This document shows, in pieces, positions 56,637 to 64,000 of a DNA stretch of 64,000 nucleotides; the stretch's first letter is position 1; every line of letters begins with the position of its first letter. A program made the translations under genes and the position numbers. The stretch covers positions 372,001 through 436,000 of the forward strand of contig SCMY01000006.1 of NCBI GenBank assembly GCA_005502805.1. The letters run 5' to 3'. The DNA is from Rhizobiales bacterium 2SD (GTDB lineage: Bacteria; Pseudomonadota; Alphaproteobacteria; Rhizobiales; Beijerinckiaceae). The notes under the pieces were generated by a model. The model had not been told where the DNA came from and searched no databases. It saw only the letters and a list, made by a program, of their open reading frames with translations.

Positions 56637-57881
56637 ATGCTTTCGGTTCGCGATATCGCTCGCCGCGTCGCCAATGGCGAGGTTTCCGCCCAGGCCGCCC
56701 TTGCCGACAGCGAGCGGCGAATCGATGAGCGCGACGGCGACTTGCGCGCCTTCGCAGCTCGTCCCGAAAGCCTGGCGGCGGGTGAGGGACCACTTTCCGG
56801 CATTGCCGTCGGGGTCAAGGACATCATCGACACCGCCGACCTGCCGACCGGTATGGGCTCGCCGATCTATGACGGCTACCAACCCAGGGCCGATGCGTCG
56901 ATCGTGATGGCGTTGAAGGCGGCCGGCGCGACCGTCGCCGGCAAGACCCAGACCACCGCCTTCGCCTTCCTCGACCCCGCCCCGACCCGCAACCCTCACG
57001 ATCCTTCGGCCAGCCCCGGCGGCTCCTCGGCCGGCTCGGCCGCGGCGGTCGCCGCCAGCCTGGTTCCGCTCGCCATCGGCACCCAGACCGGCGGCTCGGT
57101 GATCCGGCCTGCCGCCTATTGCGGCGTCGCGGCGATCAAGCCGTCCTATGGCCTGCTGCCGACGGTTGGGGTGAAGCCCTTCTCCTGGTCGCTCGACACA
57201 CTCGGCCTGATGGCGGCCAGCGCCGGAGATCTCGGCTTCGCGCTGGCGGCGTTGACGGGACGCGCCGATCTCGATGCTCCGGAGGTCGCGCTGGACGGGC
57301 TCCGGCTCGGCCTCTGCCGGCAGGAATTCACCGACAAGCCGGAGCCGGCCTGCGAGGGCGCCCTGCAGCGCATCGCCGACCTCGCCCGCAAGGGCGGCGC
57401 GACCGTGCTGGACGTGGCGACGCCGGCCGACCTGGCCGAGACCTTCCATGCCCATGGTCCGCTGCAGAACTGGGAGGCGACACAGGCGCTCGCCTGGGAA
57501 TACGCCAATCATCGCGACGAGCTGCCGCCGAAGCTGCGCGCTTATCTCGACGAGGCCCGTGCCACCACGCCTGAGGACTACGACGCTGCTCGCGCCGCCG
57601 CCCGGCGTGGTCGGCATGCGGCCGAACGCTGGCTCGGCGAGGTCGATCTCATCCTGACCTATGCCGCGCCGGGCGAGGCGCCCGAGACCCTCGCTTCGAC
57701 CGGTGATTCCAAGTTCAATCGACTCTGGACCTTGCTCGGCACGCCCTGCCTGACCGTGCCGCTGATGCGTGGCCCGCGAGGCCTGCCGGTCTCCTTCCAG
57801 CTTGTCGGCCGCTTCGGAGACGATGCCCGTGTCGTCGCCGTGGCGCGCGCGCTCGAGCGCCTGATCCTGATGCCGGTATGA
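56637..57881 (+). CDS. amidase (amidase-signature family)
   Basis: 414 residues. The Ser-cisSer-Lys triad is visible: Lys in IAVGVKDIIDTADLPT, the Gly/Ser-rich PGGSSAGSAAAVAAS with the cis-Ser, and the nucleophile Ser in IGTQTGGSVIRPAAYCG. It hydrolyses an amide to acid and ammonia; substrate unknown. The ATG has a poor ribosome site (GGGACAG); a longer frame upstream lacks family likeness. About 130 bases separate it from the SDR, so it might have its own promoter. Confidence 0.93.
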   Translation: MLSVRDIARRVANGEVSAQAALADSERRIDERDGDLRAFAARPESLAAGEGPLSGIAVGVKDIIDTADLPTGMGSPIYDGYQPRADASIVMALKAAGATVAGKTQTTAFAFLDPAPTRNPHDPSASPGGSSAGSAAAVAASLVPLAIGTQTGGSVIRPAAYCGVAAIKPSYGLLPTVGVKPFSWSLDTLGLMAASAGDLGFALAALTGRADLDAPEVALDGLRLGLCRQEFTDKPEPACEGALQRIADLARKGGATVLDVATPADLAETFHAHGPLQNWEATQALAWEYANHRDELPPKLRAYLDEARATTPEDYDAARAAARRGRHAAERWLGEVDLILTYAAPGEAPETLASTGDSKFNRLWTLLGTPCLTVPLMRGPRGLPVSFQLVGRFGDDARVVAVARALERLILMPV

Positions 57882-58045
57882 TGATTTCTCGGCGAGATCT
57901 GGGCGCTGGTCCCGCTTGGGACAATATTGCGCCGCAACAACTTCGGCTCGATTGTGGCGAAAAGGATTTATGCTGCACTCGGCAATACTAAAAGCCTCTG
58001 CTGAAAAGGTCTTGTCCGGGACTATCCACAAAGCAGTTCAATGAT

Positions 58046-58060
58046 TTAACCGCTGATTAA
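58046..58060 (+). promoter_or_regulatory. CtrA-type box upstream of the 27-residue gene
   Basis: TTAA-CCGCTGA-TTAA keeps both half-sites at exact 7-base spacing and differs by one spacer base from the box before the extensin-family gene, though the final C of the consensus is missing. It lies ~104 bases before the small gene, upstream of hairpin sequences and a possible -35/-10 (TTGCGG, 16 bases, TAGCTT; 58104-58131). Confidence 0.5.
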
Positions 58061-58163
58061 GGACGCTTCTCTGGTGCGGCGCCGGCTGCGGCGACGCAGC
58101 CACTTGCGGTGGCCGTCATTTCTGCTAGCTTCCATGTCAGGTCAATGACAAAGGAGGGTTCAC

Positions 58164-58247
58164 ATGAACCTCACGCTAAGTCTCGACCGGTTGGCCATGG
58201 GTGCGGCATTTGCGCTGGTTCTGGCGATCGTGATCGGAGCGTTCTGA
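58164..58247 (+). CDS. 27-residue single-helix membrane peptide
   Basis: A tiny gene: MNLTLSLDRLAMG followed by AAFALVLAIVIGAF, one hydrophobic helix ending right at the stop. Evidence that it is real: an excellent Shine-Dalgarno (AAGGAGGG, 58151-58158) five bases before the ATG, a plausible promoter and a CtrA-type box upstream, and an intrinsic terminator 45 bases after the stop. No other gene explains this ~470-base interval. The function is unknown; short helical peptides of this kind can be membrane-complex subunits or toxins. Confidence 0.62.
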   Translation: MNLTLSLDRLAMGAAFALVLAIVIGAF

Positions 58248-58291
58248 CGGGGAAGTCAGTCTCAAGTCGAAAGACCACAAGCCAATTGGAA

Positions 58292-58326
58292 AGCGTCGCG
58301 GGAGAGGCCCTGCGGCGCTTTTCCTT
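58292..58326 (+). terminator. intrinsic terminator after the 27-residue gene
   Basis: AGCGTCGCGGG and GCCCTGCGGCGCT form a stem with small bulges around an AGAG loop, followed by TTTTCCTTT. Confidence 0.7.
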
Positions 58327-58350
58327 TGGTTCCTCCGGTGGGGCGGCCCC

Positions 58351-58659
58351 TCAGCTTTCGGGGCAGGGATTCTCGGTTACTTCCCAGGACATCAGGTTGG
58401 TGACCCGGCCGCAGGTGGCGAGCCGGCGGCCCATGGTGGTGCGGATGCAGGCCATGCTGCCTTCCGCGATCTTCTTGCCGTCATTCCAGCAATAGCAATA
58501 AGGCTCGGGCGCCTGCGCCAGGCGCGGCTTGTCGAGGGCGATGGCTCGTTCTTGCGCGGTGGCAGGCGGCGCTGGCAGCAACAAAAAAGTCATGGAAACC
58601 GCGGACAACAGCAGTGCCGCGGCACCAGAGCGGGGTAGCCTCCGAAAGGTTCGGATCAT
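58351..58659 (-). CDS. small secreted Cys-containing protein
   Basis: 102 residues. A signal peptide (RRLPRSGAAALLLSAVSMTFLLLP, cleaved near ATAQE) leads to a mature domain of ~60 residues with six Cys in CYCWNDGKKIAEGSMACIRT and TCGRVTNLMSWEVTENPC, likely forming disulfides. AGGAG seven bases before the ATG supports the start. Family not recognised. Its end is close to the terminator of the 27-residue gene on the other strand. Confidence 0.75.
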   Translation of the reverse strand: MIRTFRRLPRSGAAALLLSAVSMTFLLLPAPPATAQERAIALDKPRLAQAPEPYCYCWNDGKKIAEGSMACIRTTMGRRLATCGRVTNLMSWEVTENPCPES

Positions 58660-58841
58660 GGCTCGCTCCTGTCGTTCGCTTGATCGGCGTGACGATACGG
58701 AAACGATAGCATAGTGAAGCCGGCAACCCAATATGATCAGGGCTCACCCGTCGAAGGTTCAGGCCGTCCCCACCTTGCGAAAGTCGTACGACCCAACCAT
58801 ATTTCGGGTCCAGTGAGCCGATCCCGGCTCCGGGAGGAACC

Positions 58842-59804
58842 ATGTCACTGATTTCGCTCGCCCGTCGTGGACGTGCAATCGCCCTCATCGCTGGCGCGCT
58901 GCTGCTGGTGCCGATCATCGCCGAGGCCGCCCCGGGCGGCCGCAGCTTCGGTAGCCGCGGCTCGCGCACCCAGTCGCAGGTCGCGCCGACGCCGACCGCG
59001 CCCGGCTCGTCGTTCCAGCGCAACCAGGCTCAGACTCCAGGCTCGTCTGCCGCCACGCCGGCTGCCGGCGCTGCGGCGGGTGCCGCCGCGCAGGCGGCCC
59101 GCCCGTCCATGGCGCGCAGCCTGATGATGGGCGTCGCCGGTGGCTTGCTCGGTGCCGGCCTGTTCGGCCTGCTCTCGGGCGCAGGCTTCGGCGGTCTCGC
59201 CGGCATGCTCGGCCTGCTCTTCCAGGTCGCGTTGATCGGCGGTCTGATCTGGCTGGCGCTGCGCCTGTTCCGTCGTCGCAGCGAGCCGCAACTCGCCAGC
59301 GCCGGTGGCCCGCTTGGCCGGCAGGCCTATCAGCCGCAGCCGGCCGCTCAGGCGATGGGTGGCGGCGCTGCCGCGGCTTCGACCGCCAAGCCGGTCGAGT
59401 TCGAGCTGCAGGGAGCCGACTACGGCACCTTCGAGCGCCTGCTTTCCGAAGTGCAGACCGCGATCTCGGACGAGAACATCGCGCGCCTGCGCCAGATCAC
59501 CACGCCGGAGATCTCCGGCGCTCTCGAGGACGAGTTCGCCGATAACGCCCGCAAGGGCCTCATCGAGAAGGCTGCGGACGTCAAGCTGCTGCAGGGCGAC
59601 CTCGCCGAATCCTGGCGCGAGGACGGCTATGAGTACGCCACCGTCGCGATGCGCTTCAGCCTGCTCACCGCCATGGTCGAGCGCAATGGCGGCAAGGTCG
59701 TCGAGGGACACGCCACCATCCCGCGCGAGGTCACCGAGCACTGGACCTTCGTGCGCTCGCGCGGCGGCGAGTGGAAGGTCGCGGCGATCCAGCCGGTCGA
59801 GTAA
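58842..59804 (+). CDS. Tim44-domain membrane protein
   Basis: 320 residues: a signal/anchor (~10-29), a low-complexity Gln/Ala/Pro linker, a Gly-rich transmembrane region (~93-145) and a C-terminal Tim44-like domain (~185-320; FERLLSEVQTAISDENIARLRQITTPEI, WTFVRSRGGEWKVAAIQPVE). Bacterial Tim44-like proteins are inner-membrane proteins of unclear role. A good terminator follows. Confidence 0.9.
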   Translation: MSLISLARRGRAIALIAGALLLVPIIAEAAPGGRSFGSRGSRTQSQVAPTPTAPGSSFQRNQAQTPGSSAATPAAGAAAGAAAQAARPSMARSLMMGVAGGLLGAGLFGLLSGAGFGGLAGMLGLLFQVALIGGLIWLALRLFRRRSEPQLASAGGPLGRQAYQPQPAAQAMGGGAAAASTAKPVEFELQGADYGTFERLLSEVQTAISDENIARLRQITTPEISGALEDEFADNARKGLIEKAADVKLLQGDLAESWREDGYEYATVAMRFSLLTAMVERNGGKVVEGHATIPREVTEHWTFVRSRGGEWKVAAIQPVE

Positions 59805-59829
59805 ACCGGTTACGACACCCGAAATCTGG

Positions 59830-59858
59830 ACGGCCGGGCTCTGCCCGGCCGTTTTTCG
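59830..59858 (+). terminator. intrinsic terminator of the Tim44-domain gene
   Basis: ACGGCCGGGC, loop TCT and GCCCGGCCGT form a perfect 10-base-pair stem followed by TTTTTCG. Confidence 0.9.
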
Positions 59859-59937
59859 TTTCGGCCGGCGCTGAAGCACCCTATAGGCATTGATGGCGCC
59901 GGTCTTGGCGCGCCTTGGCTATCTGGAGCGTTTCACC

Positions 59938-60753
59938 ATGAGCGACATGCGTCTCGTCGTCGTCGGCGCGGCCGGCCGGATGGGCCGCTCGCTGGTCAAA
60001 GCGATCCATGACACGCCCGGCTGCATCCTTTCCGCCGCGATCGAGCGGCCGGGCTCGCCCGCGCTCGGCCAGGATGCCGCGGTGCTCGCCGGGCTACCGG
60101 CCAGCGGCGTTCTCGTCGGCGACGATGCGCTCGCTGCCTTTGTCGAGGCTGAGGGCGTGCTCGATTTCACCACGCCGGACGCCACGGTTGCCTTCGCGGG
60201 CCTGGCCGCCCAGGCCCGCATCGTCCATGTCGCCGGCACCACCGGCATGGAGCCGCACCACCTCGCCAAATTGGAGGCGGCTTCGCGCCATGCCGCGATC
60301 ATCCGCTCCGGCAATATGAGTCTCGGCGTCAATCTGCTGGCGGCGCTGGTGCGCAAGGTCGCGGCGACGCTCGGCACCGACTGGGACATCGAGATCGTCG
60401 AGATGCACCACCGCATGAAAGTCGATGCGCCTTCCGGCACCGCCGTCCTGCTCGGCGAGGCGGCGGCGCAGGGGCGTGCCGTCGATCTCGCCGAGTCCCG
60501 CGTCGCGGCGCGTGATGGTCAGCTCGGCGCCCGCCAGCCCGGCACGATCGGCTTCGCTGCCCTGCGTGGCGGCACCGTTGTCGGCGATCATAAGGTGATC
60601 TTCGCCGGTGCCGGCGAGCGGCTCGAGCTCGCCCATGTCGCGGAGGATCGCAGCCTGTTCGCGCAGGGCGCGGTCAAGGCGGCGCTCTGGGGCCGCGGTC
60701 GCAAGCCGGGGCTCTATTCGATGGCCGATGTGCTCGGCCTCGATAAGTTCTGA
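59938..60753 (+). CDS. dapB: 4-hydroxy-tetrahydrodipicolinate reductase
   Basis: 271 residues. The NAD(P) motif is [13 protein letters not shown] and the active-site signature [15 protein letters not shown] gives the catalytic His 157/158 and Lys 161. It makes tetrahydrodipicolinate for lysine and DAP synthesis. The ATG at 59938 begins the usual N-terminus; an earlier start at 59890 is unlikely. Its stop overlaps the alkB start (TGATG). Confidence 0.97.
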   Translation: MSDMRLVVVGAAGRMGRSLVKAIHDTPGCILSAAIERPGSPALGQDAAVLAGLPASGVLVGDDALAAFVEAEGVLDFTTPDATVAFAGLAAQARIVHVAGTTGMEPHHLAKLEAASRHAAIIRSGNMSLGVNLLAALVRKVAATLGTDWDIEIVEMHHRMKVDAPSGTAVLLGEAAAQGRAVDLAESRVAARDGQLGARQPGTIGFAALRGGTVVGDHKVIFAGAGERLELAHVAEDRSLFAQGAVKAALWGRGRKPGLYSMADVLGLDKF

Positions 60754-61376
60754 TGACCGCGCTCGCCGTCGCGCCCGGCGTGACGCACTGGCCAGGCTAT
60801 CTCGACGCAAGCGAGCAGGCGGCGTTGGTCGCGGAGTTGCGCGAGGCGGCGCGGCATGCGCCGTTCTACGTCCCGCGCATGCCGAAGACCGGAAAGCCGT
60901 TCTCCGTCAGGATGACGAATTGCGGTTCGCTCGGCTGGGTCTCGGATGAGCGCGGCTATCGCTACCAGCCACTGCATCCCGAGACCGGCGCCCCCTGGCC
61001 GCCGATCCCCGCGAGGCTGCTGCGCGCCTGGGAGGAGCTCGTCGGCTATCCGCATCCGCCTGAGGCCTGCCTGGTCAATTTCTACGAGCCAACGGCGAAG
61101 ATGGGCCTGCATCAGGATCGCGACGAACAGGAGTTCGATGCGCCGGTGCTGTCGCTATCGCTGGGTGACACCGCGGTCTTCCGCATCGGCGGCACCAGCC
61201 GCGGCGGCAAGACGCTCTCGTTGAAGCTGGCCTCTGGCGATGCGCTCGCCTTTGGTGGCGAGGCGCGGCTCGCTTTCCATGGCATCGACCGCATCCTGGC
61301 GGGGTCGTCGAGCCTGCTGCCGCAGGCCGGCCGGATCAACCTGACCCTCAGGCGAGTGACGAAACCGTCAGTCTGA
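60753..61376 (+). CDS. alkB: AlkB-type Fe(II)/2-oxoglutarate dioxygenase
   Basis: 207 residues. MGLHQDRDEQEFDAPVLSLSLGD holds the His-x-Asp iron ligands, the second His is in FHGIDRIL, and RINLTLRRV carries the Arg pair that binds 2-oxoglutarate, all in normal AlkB order. It removes methyl groups from 1-methyladenine and 3-methylcytosine in DNA. Coupled to dapB by overlap. It ends in a 9-base overlap with the convergent TRIC gene. Confidence 0.95.
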   Translation: MTALAVAPGVTHWPGYLDASEQAALVAELREAARHAPFYVPRMPKTGKPFSVRMTNCGSLGWVSDERGYRYQPLHPETGAPWPPIPARLLRAWEELVGYPHPPEACLVNFYEPTAKMGLHQDRDEQEFDAPVLSLSLGDTAVFRIGGTSRGGKTLSLKLASGDALAFGGEARLAFHGIDRILAGSSSLLPQAGRINLTLRRVTKPSV

Positions 61377-62000
61377 TGCTTTCGGCGCGTCGTCGCCCGG
61401 CAGCTTCGGGAACGACCAGCCGAACAGGATCGAGCCGGCGCGCAGGCCGAAACCGACGGCAATTCCGCCGAGCATGACGAGCACCGGGGCCAAACCCATC
61501 TGTGCGAGACCGACCGTCGCTCCAGCCCCGGCCGCTGCGGCGGTGACGTAGAAGTCGCGACTCCACAGTACCATCGGCCGGTCGCCGGCGATGATGTCGC
61601 GGATGATGCCGCCGAAGGTCGCGGTCATCGCGCCGAAAGCGATGGCGGAGGGGATCGGAACGCCTGCTGCGAGGCCCTTCTGCGCGCCGACCACGGCGAA
61701 GAGCGCGAGCCCGGCGGCATCGGCCCAGATCAGCAGGCGCTTGGCGCCCCAGCCGTCGAGCGTGCCGGGCTTGGCATAGGCGAGGGCCCAGGCTCCCAAC
61801 GCGACGGCCGTGCACAGCATCACGTCGGACGGCGCTTCGATCCAGAAGACGCGCCGGTCGAGCAGGAGATCGCGCAAGGTGCCGCCACCGACGCCGGTGA
61901 CGGTAGCGAGCAGGATGAAGCCGAATGGGTCCATCCGCTTGCGGGCGGCGACGAGCGCCCCGGTCAGGGCGAAAACGACGACGCCCGCTGCTTCGAGCAC
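61368..62000 (-). CDS. TRIC-type (UPF0126) membrane channel
   Basis: 210 residues with seven hydrophobic helices in two repeats, each with the GG-x-x-RD pattern (TGVGGGTLRDLLLDR and FGGIIRDIIAGDRP), the mark of the YadS/TRIC K+ channel family. The start is a GTG one codon after the grpE stop and in the same frame (TGA-CCT-GTG); no upstream alternative exists, and the first helix looks slightly short. Co-transcribed with grpE. Confidence 0.92.
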   Translation of the reverse strand: MLEAAGVVVFALTGALVAARKRMDPFGFILLATVTGVGGGTLRDLLLDRRVFWIEAPSDVMLCTAVALGAWALAYAKPGTLDGWGAKRLLIWADAAGLALFAVVGAQKGLAAGVPIPSAIAFGAMTATFGGIIRDIIAGDRPMVLWSRDFYVTAAAAGAGATVGLAQMGLAPVLVMLGGIAVGFGLRAGSILFGWSFPKLPGDDAPKASD

Positions 62001-62003
62001 AGG

Positions 62004-62624
62004 TCAGTTCGCCGGCTTGTCGCCGGCGTCGGCGGCCGGGTTCTCCGAACCGTTGACGGGCTTAGGCGCGCCGGCCGAGACACCGACCAAGGCCGGGCGC
62101 AGCACGCGCTCGCCGATCTTGTAGCCGGTCTGCACCACCTTGGAGACGAGCCCCTTGGCGATGCTGGCATCGGGTGCCTCGAACATCGCCTGGTGCAGGT
62201 TCGGATCGAACTTCTCGCCTTGCGGGTCGATCTTGCGCACGCCGTGGCGTTCCAGCGTCTTGAGGAGCTCGCGCTCTGTCAGCTCGACTCCCTCGACCAC
62301 CGCCTTCAACGCGTTGTCGGCCGCGGCCTGGGCCGTCGCCGGCACGCTCTCCAGCGCGCGCCGCAGATTGTCGGCCGAGCCGAGCAAGTCGCGCGCAAAA
62401 CTCGTTACCGCATAGGCCTTGGCGTCGGCGATCTCGCGCTCGGTGCGTCGGCGCAGGTTCTCCATCTCGGCGAGTGTGCGCAGCAGCTTGTCCTTGAGGT
62501 CGTCGCGCTCGGTCTCGATCTGGGCGAGCGGATCGGGCGTCTGCGTCTCGTTCGCCTTCGCCTCGCTCGTGTCCTGGTTCTCGGTTTCCAGCTTCGGATC
62601 GTCCTTCGCAGGGTTCTGCGTCAT
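62004..62624 (-). CDS. grpE: nucleotide exchange factor GrpE
   Basis: 206 residues: a charged N-terminal tail, the long coiled coil ([30 protein letters not shown]) and the C-terminal beta domain ending [17 protein letters not shown]. It swaps ADP for ATP on DnaK. A GTG at 62648 could add 8 residues. In many relatives grpE follows hrcA; here it lies between glnD and a TRIC gene, and an RpoH-like promoter overlaps the end of glnD. Confidence 0.97.
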   Translation of the reverse strand: MTQNPAKDDPKLETENQDTSEAKANETQTPDPLAQIETERDDLKDKLLRTLAEMENLRRRTEREIADAKAYAVTSFARDLLGSADNLRRALESVPATAQAAADNALKAVVEGVELTERELLKTLERHGVRKIDPQGEKFDPNLHQAMFEAPDASIAKGLVSKVVQTGYKIGERVLRPALVGVSAGAPKPVNGSENPAADAGDKPAN

Positions 62625-62696
62625 TCCATCATCCCAATCGTTGATCACAATGCATCATTGCAGCGCTGCCTTTCGGCTGCACTGGCTTCGCCGCCG

Positions 62697-62725
62697 ATAT
62701 CGGGCTTCGGTCCGGCGAAATCAAG
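62697..62725 (-). promoter_or_regulatory. candidate RpoH-type promoter of grpE
   Basis: CTTGAT, a 16-base spacer and CCGATAT resemble the element before dnaK (CTTGCA, 17, CCTATAT). The CTTGA overlaps the glnD stop codon. Transcription would begin ~67 bases before the grpE ATG. Confidence 0.5.
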
Positions 62726-64000
62726 CGCGGGCCATGGCCTTGGCCTTGCCGGAGGCCTGCTTGTCGAGCTCCAGATTGAACACGGCGAGCAGGGCCTGGC
62801 GGATCACCAGCTGACGACCGGTCGAGGTGATCTTCGCCCCGGTGAGGTCCGTGACGTAGAAGACGTCGACCGCCTTCTCGCCGAAGGTCGCGATATGGGC
62901 CGAGGCGATGTTGAGGTTGAGCTTCCCGATCGCGGTGGTGAGATCGTAGAGCAGGCCCGGCCGGTCGAGGCCGGAGACCTCCAGCACCGTGTGCCGCGAC
63001 GATAGCACATTGTCGATGATGACTTCGGGCGCGACCTGGAAGGTCCCGCCGCGGGGAGGTGGCGCGCGGCGCTGGGCGACGAGATCGGCGATCCTGATCT
63101 CGCCCTTGAGCGCGCGCTCGATCGCGGCTGCGATCCGCTCGGCCCGGCGCAGTTCGTCGTCGTCGCGCTCGAAGGCGCGCGAGACGAAGATGGTGTCGAG
63201 CACCAGTCCGTCGGTGGTGGTGAAAATCTGCGCATCGACGATGTTGCCGCCGGCCGCGGCGCAGGCGCCGGTGACGATGGCGAGCAGGCGCGGATGGTCG
63301 GGCGCCAGCACGGTGAGTTCGGTGACGCCGCGGAACTGGTCGGTCTCGACCCGCGTCGCGGTGGTGCGGCCGGCGATCTCGGCCTCGCGCAGGAAGCGGG
63401 CGTGCTGTTCCTGCCGCTCTGGCTCGACCTTGAGCCAATAGGCGGGATAGTGCCGGGCGAGATAGGCGGCCCGCTCCTCTTCCGTCCAGTCGGCGAGGCG
63501 CGCCTCAAGCGCCTGCTGCTTGCGCTCGACCCTGGCCTTGCGTTCAATGCCGGAATGGCCGCCGGCGAGCACGACTTCGGTCTCGTAATAGAGTGTGCGC
63601 AGGAGCTGGCCCTTCCAGCCGTTCCAGACGCCGGGGCCGACCGCCTTGATGTCGGCGACGGTGAGCACCAGCAGCAGCTTCAATCGCTCCAGCGTCTGCA
63701 CGATCGCAGCGAAGCTCTCGATCGTCTTGGGGTCGCCGAGATCGCGGCTCTGGGCGACGGTCGACATCACCAGATGGTTCTCGATCAGCCAGACCACCGT
63801 CTCGGTCTGCGCCTCGGTCAGGCCGAGCCGCGGGCAGAGCTTGCGGGCGATGCGGGCGCCGGCGACCGAATGGTCCTCCGGCCTTCCCTTGGCGATGTCG
63901 TGCAGGAACAGCGCGACATAGAGCGCGCGCCGGTTGGTGATGGTCGCGAAGATCGAGTTCGCCAGCGGATGCTCGGCTTCGAGCTTGCCGGCATCGATTT
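62721..64000 (-). CDS. glnD: [protein-PII] uridylyltransferase GlnD (3' part)
   Basis: The frame stays open to the right edge, so only the C-terminal ~425 residues are seen. Present are the end of the HD hydrolase domain (FLHDIAKGRPEDHS), the linker with WNGWKGQLLRTLYYETE and two ACT domains (TVLAPDHPRLLAIVTGACAAAGG, and VSGLDRPGLLYDLTTAIGKL) that sense glutamine. The enzyme adds or removes UMP on PII, controlling nitrogen metabolism. An apparent GTG start at 63797 is internal. Confidence 0.95.
   Translation of the reverse strand, partial: IDAGKLEAEHPLANSIFATITNRRALYVALFLHDIAKGRPEDHSVAGARIARKLCPRLGLTEAQTETVVWLIENHLVMSTVAQSRDLGDPKTIESFAAIVQTLERLKLLLVLTVADIKAVGPGVWNGWKGQLLRTLYYETEVVLAGGHSGIERKARVERKQQALEARLADWTEEERAAYLARHYPAYWLKVEPERQEQHARFLREAEIAGRTTATRVETDQFRGVTELTVLAPDHPRLLAIVTGACAAAGGNIVDAQIFTTTDGLVLDTIFVSRAFERDDDELRRAERIAAAIERALKGEIRIADLVAQRRAPPPRGGTFQVAPEVIIDNVLSSRHTVLEVSGLDRPGLLYDLTTAIGKLNLNIASAHIATFGEKAVDVFYVTDLTGAKITSTGRQLVIRQALLAVFNLELDKQASGKAKAMARA

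Overview
The window is a high-GC, gene-dense chromosomal stretch of an alphaproteobacterium, most likely a Hyphomicrobiales (Rhizobiales) species of the Bosea/Methylobacterium/Bradyrhizobium kind. The signs are an ornithine-lipid acyltransferase (OlsB), stand-alone TctC-type binding proteins, a DUF2244 protein, a GlnD end, dnaK-dnaJ behind an alphaproteobacterial RpoH-type promoter, CtrA-type TTAA-N7-TTAA boxes and rhizobial-type palindromic repeats. The genus is inference. I see no phage, insertion sequence, CRISPR array, rRNA or tRNA; most of the window looks like core chromosome with small accessory cassettes.

Layout. 1-7.1 kb: end of a ComM/YifB ATPase, an orphan hybrid histidine kinase, olsB, then a leftward GST-queG-epimerase run. 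7.2-13.5 kb: uppP, a LysR-controlled prpF-like/tctC pair, nth back to back with a DUF2244 gene, and a methyltransferase. 13.6-19.2 kb: an Ada-type protein, a secreted protein, dnaK and dnaJ. 19.2-26.6 kb: CsbD, an XRE regulator, a phytase-like secreted protein, kup and argG. 26.8-31.3 kb: a DsbA-fold isomerase, an HxlR regulator facing a frameshifted SnoaL/NTF2-fold gene, and a lemA/M48 protease pair. 30.0-35.1 kb: a siderophore-uptake cassette (TonB receptor, uncharacterised 123-residue protein, RhtX/FptX-type MFS) facing an AraC regulator. 35.1-38.4 kb: a zeta-type GST and an OhrR/MarR regulator facing a small exported protein and DipZ. 38.4-45.8 kb: a luciferase-fold oxidoreductase, rpsA, a YegD-like Hsp70, sppA, ihfB, lapA, an ornithine-cyclodeaminase-family gene and a DUF3309 gene. 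45.8-51.4 kb: a second TctC protein, mepA, an alpha/beta hydrolase, an extensin-like lipoprotein, a DUF2306 protein and a GST. 51.4-57.9 kb: an IclR-controlled divergent unit with an SsuABC/NMT1-type ABC transporter on one side and a 232-residue protein, an SDR and an amidase on the other. 58.1-64 kb: a 27-residue membrane peptide, a secreted Cys-rich protein, a Tim44-domain protein, dapB-alkB, and leftward glnD-grpE-TRIC.

How the parts connect. The heat-shock genes share RpoH-like promoters: one before dnaK, and a weaker one for grpE that overlaps the glnD stop codon. Several catabolic or stress cassettes are divergent regulator-target pairs with a visible operator between them: IclR with an exact TGGAAAT-N-ATTTCCA box, OhrR with a long inverted repeat, and AraC/TonB with an AT-rich palindrome. 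The siderophore cassette has no biosynthetic genes nearby, which fits uptake of siderophores made by others. Two nearly identical CtrA-type boxes precede a peptidoglycan-type lipoprotein gene and the 27-residue peptide. The best candidates for undescribed biology are the IclR/ABC/amidase unit, the translationally coupled 123-residue siderophore-cassette protein, the 27-residue peptide gene and the OhrR-DipZ unit.
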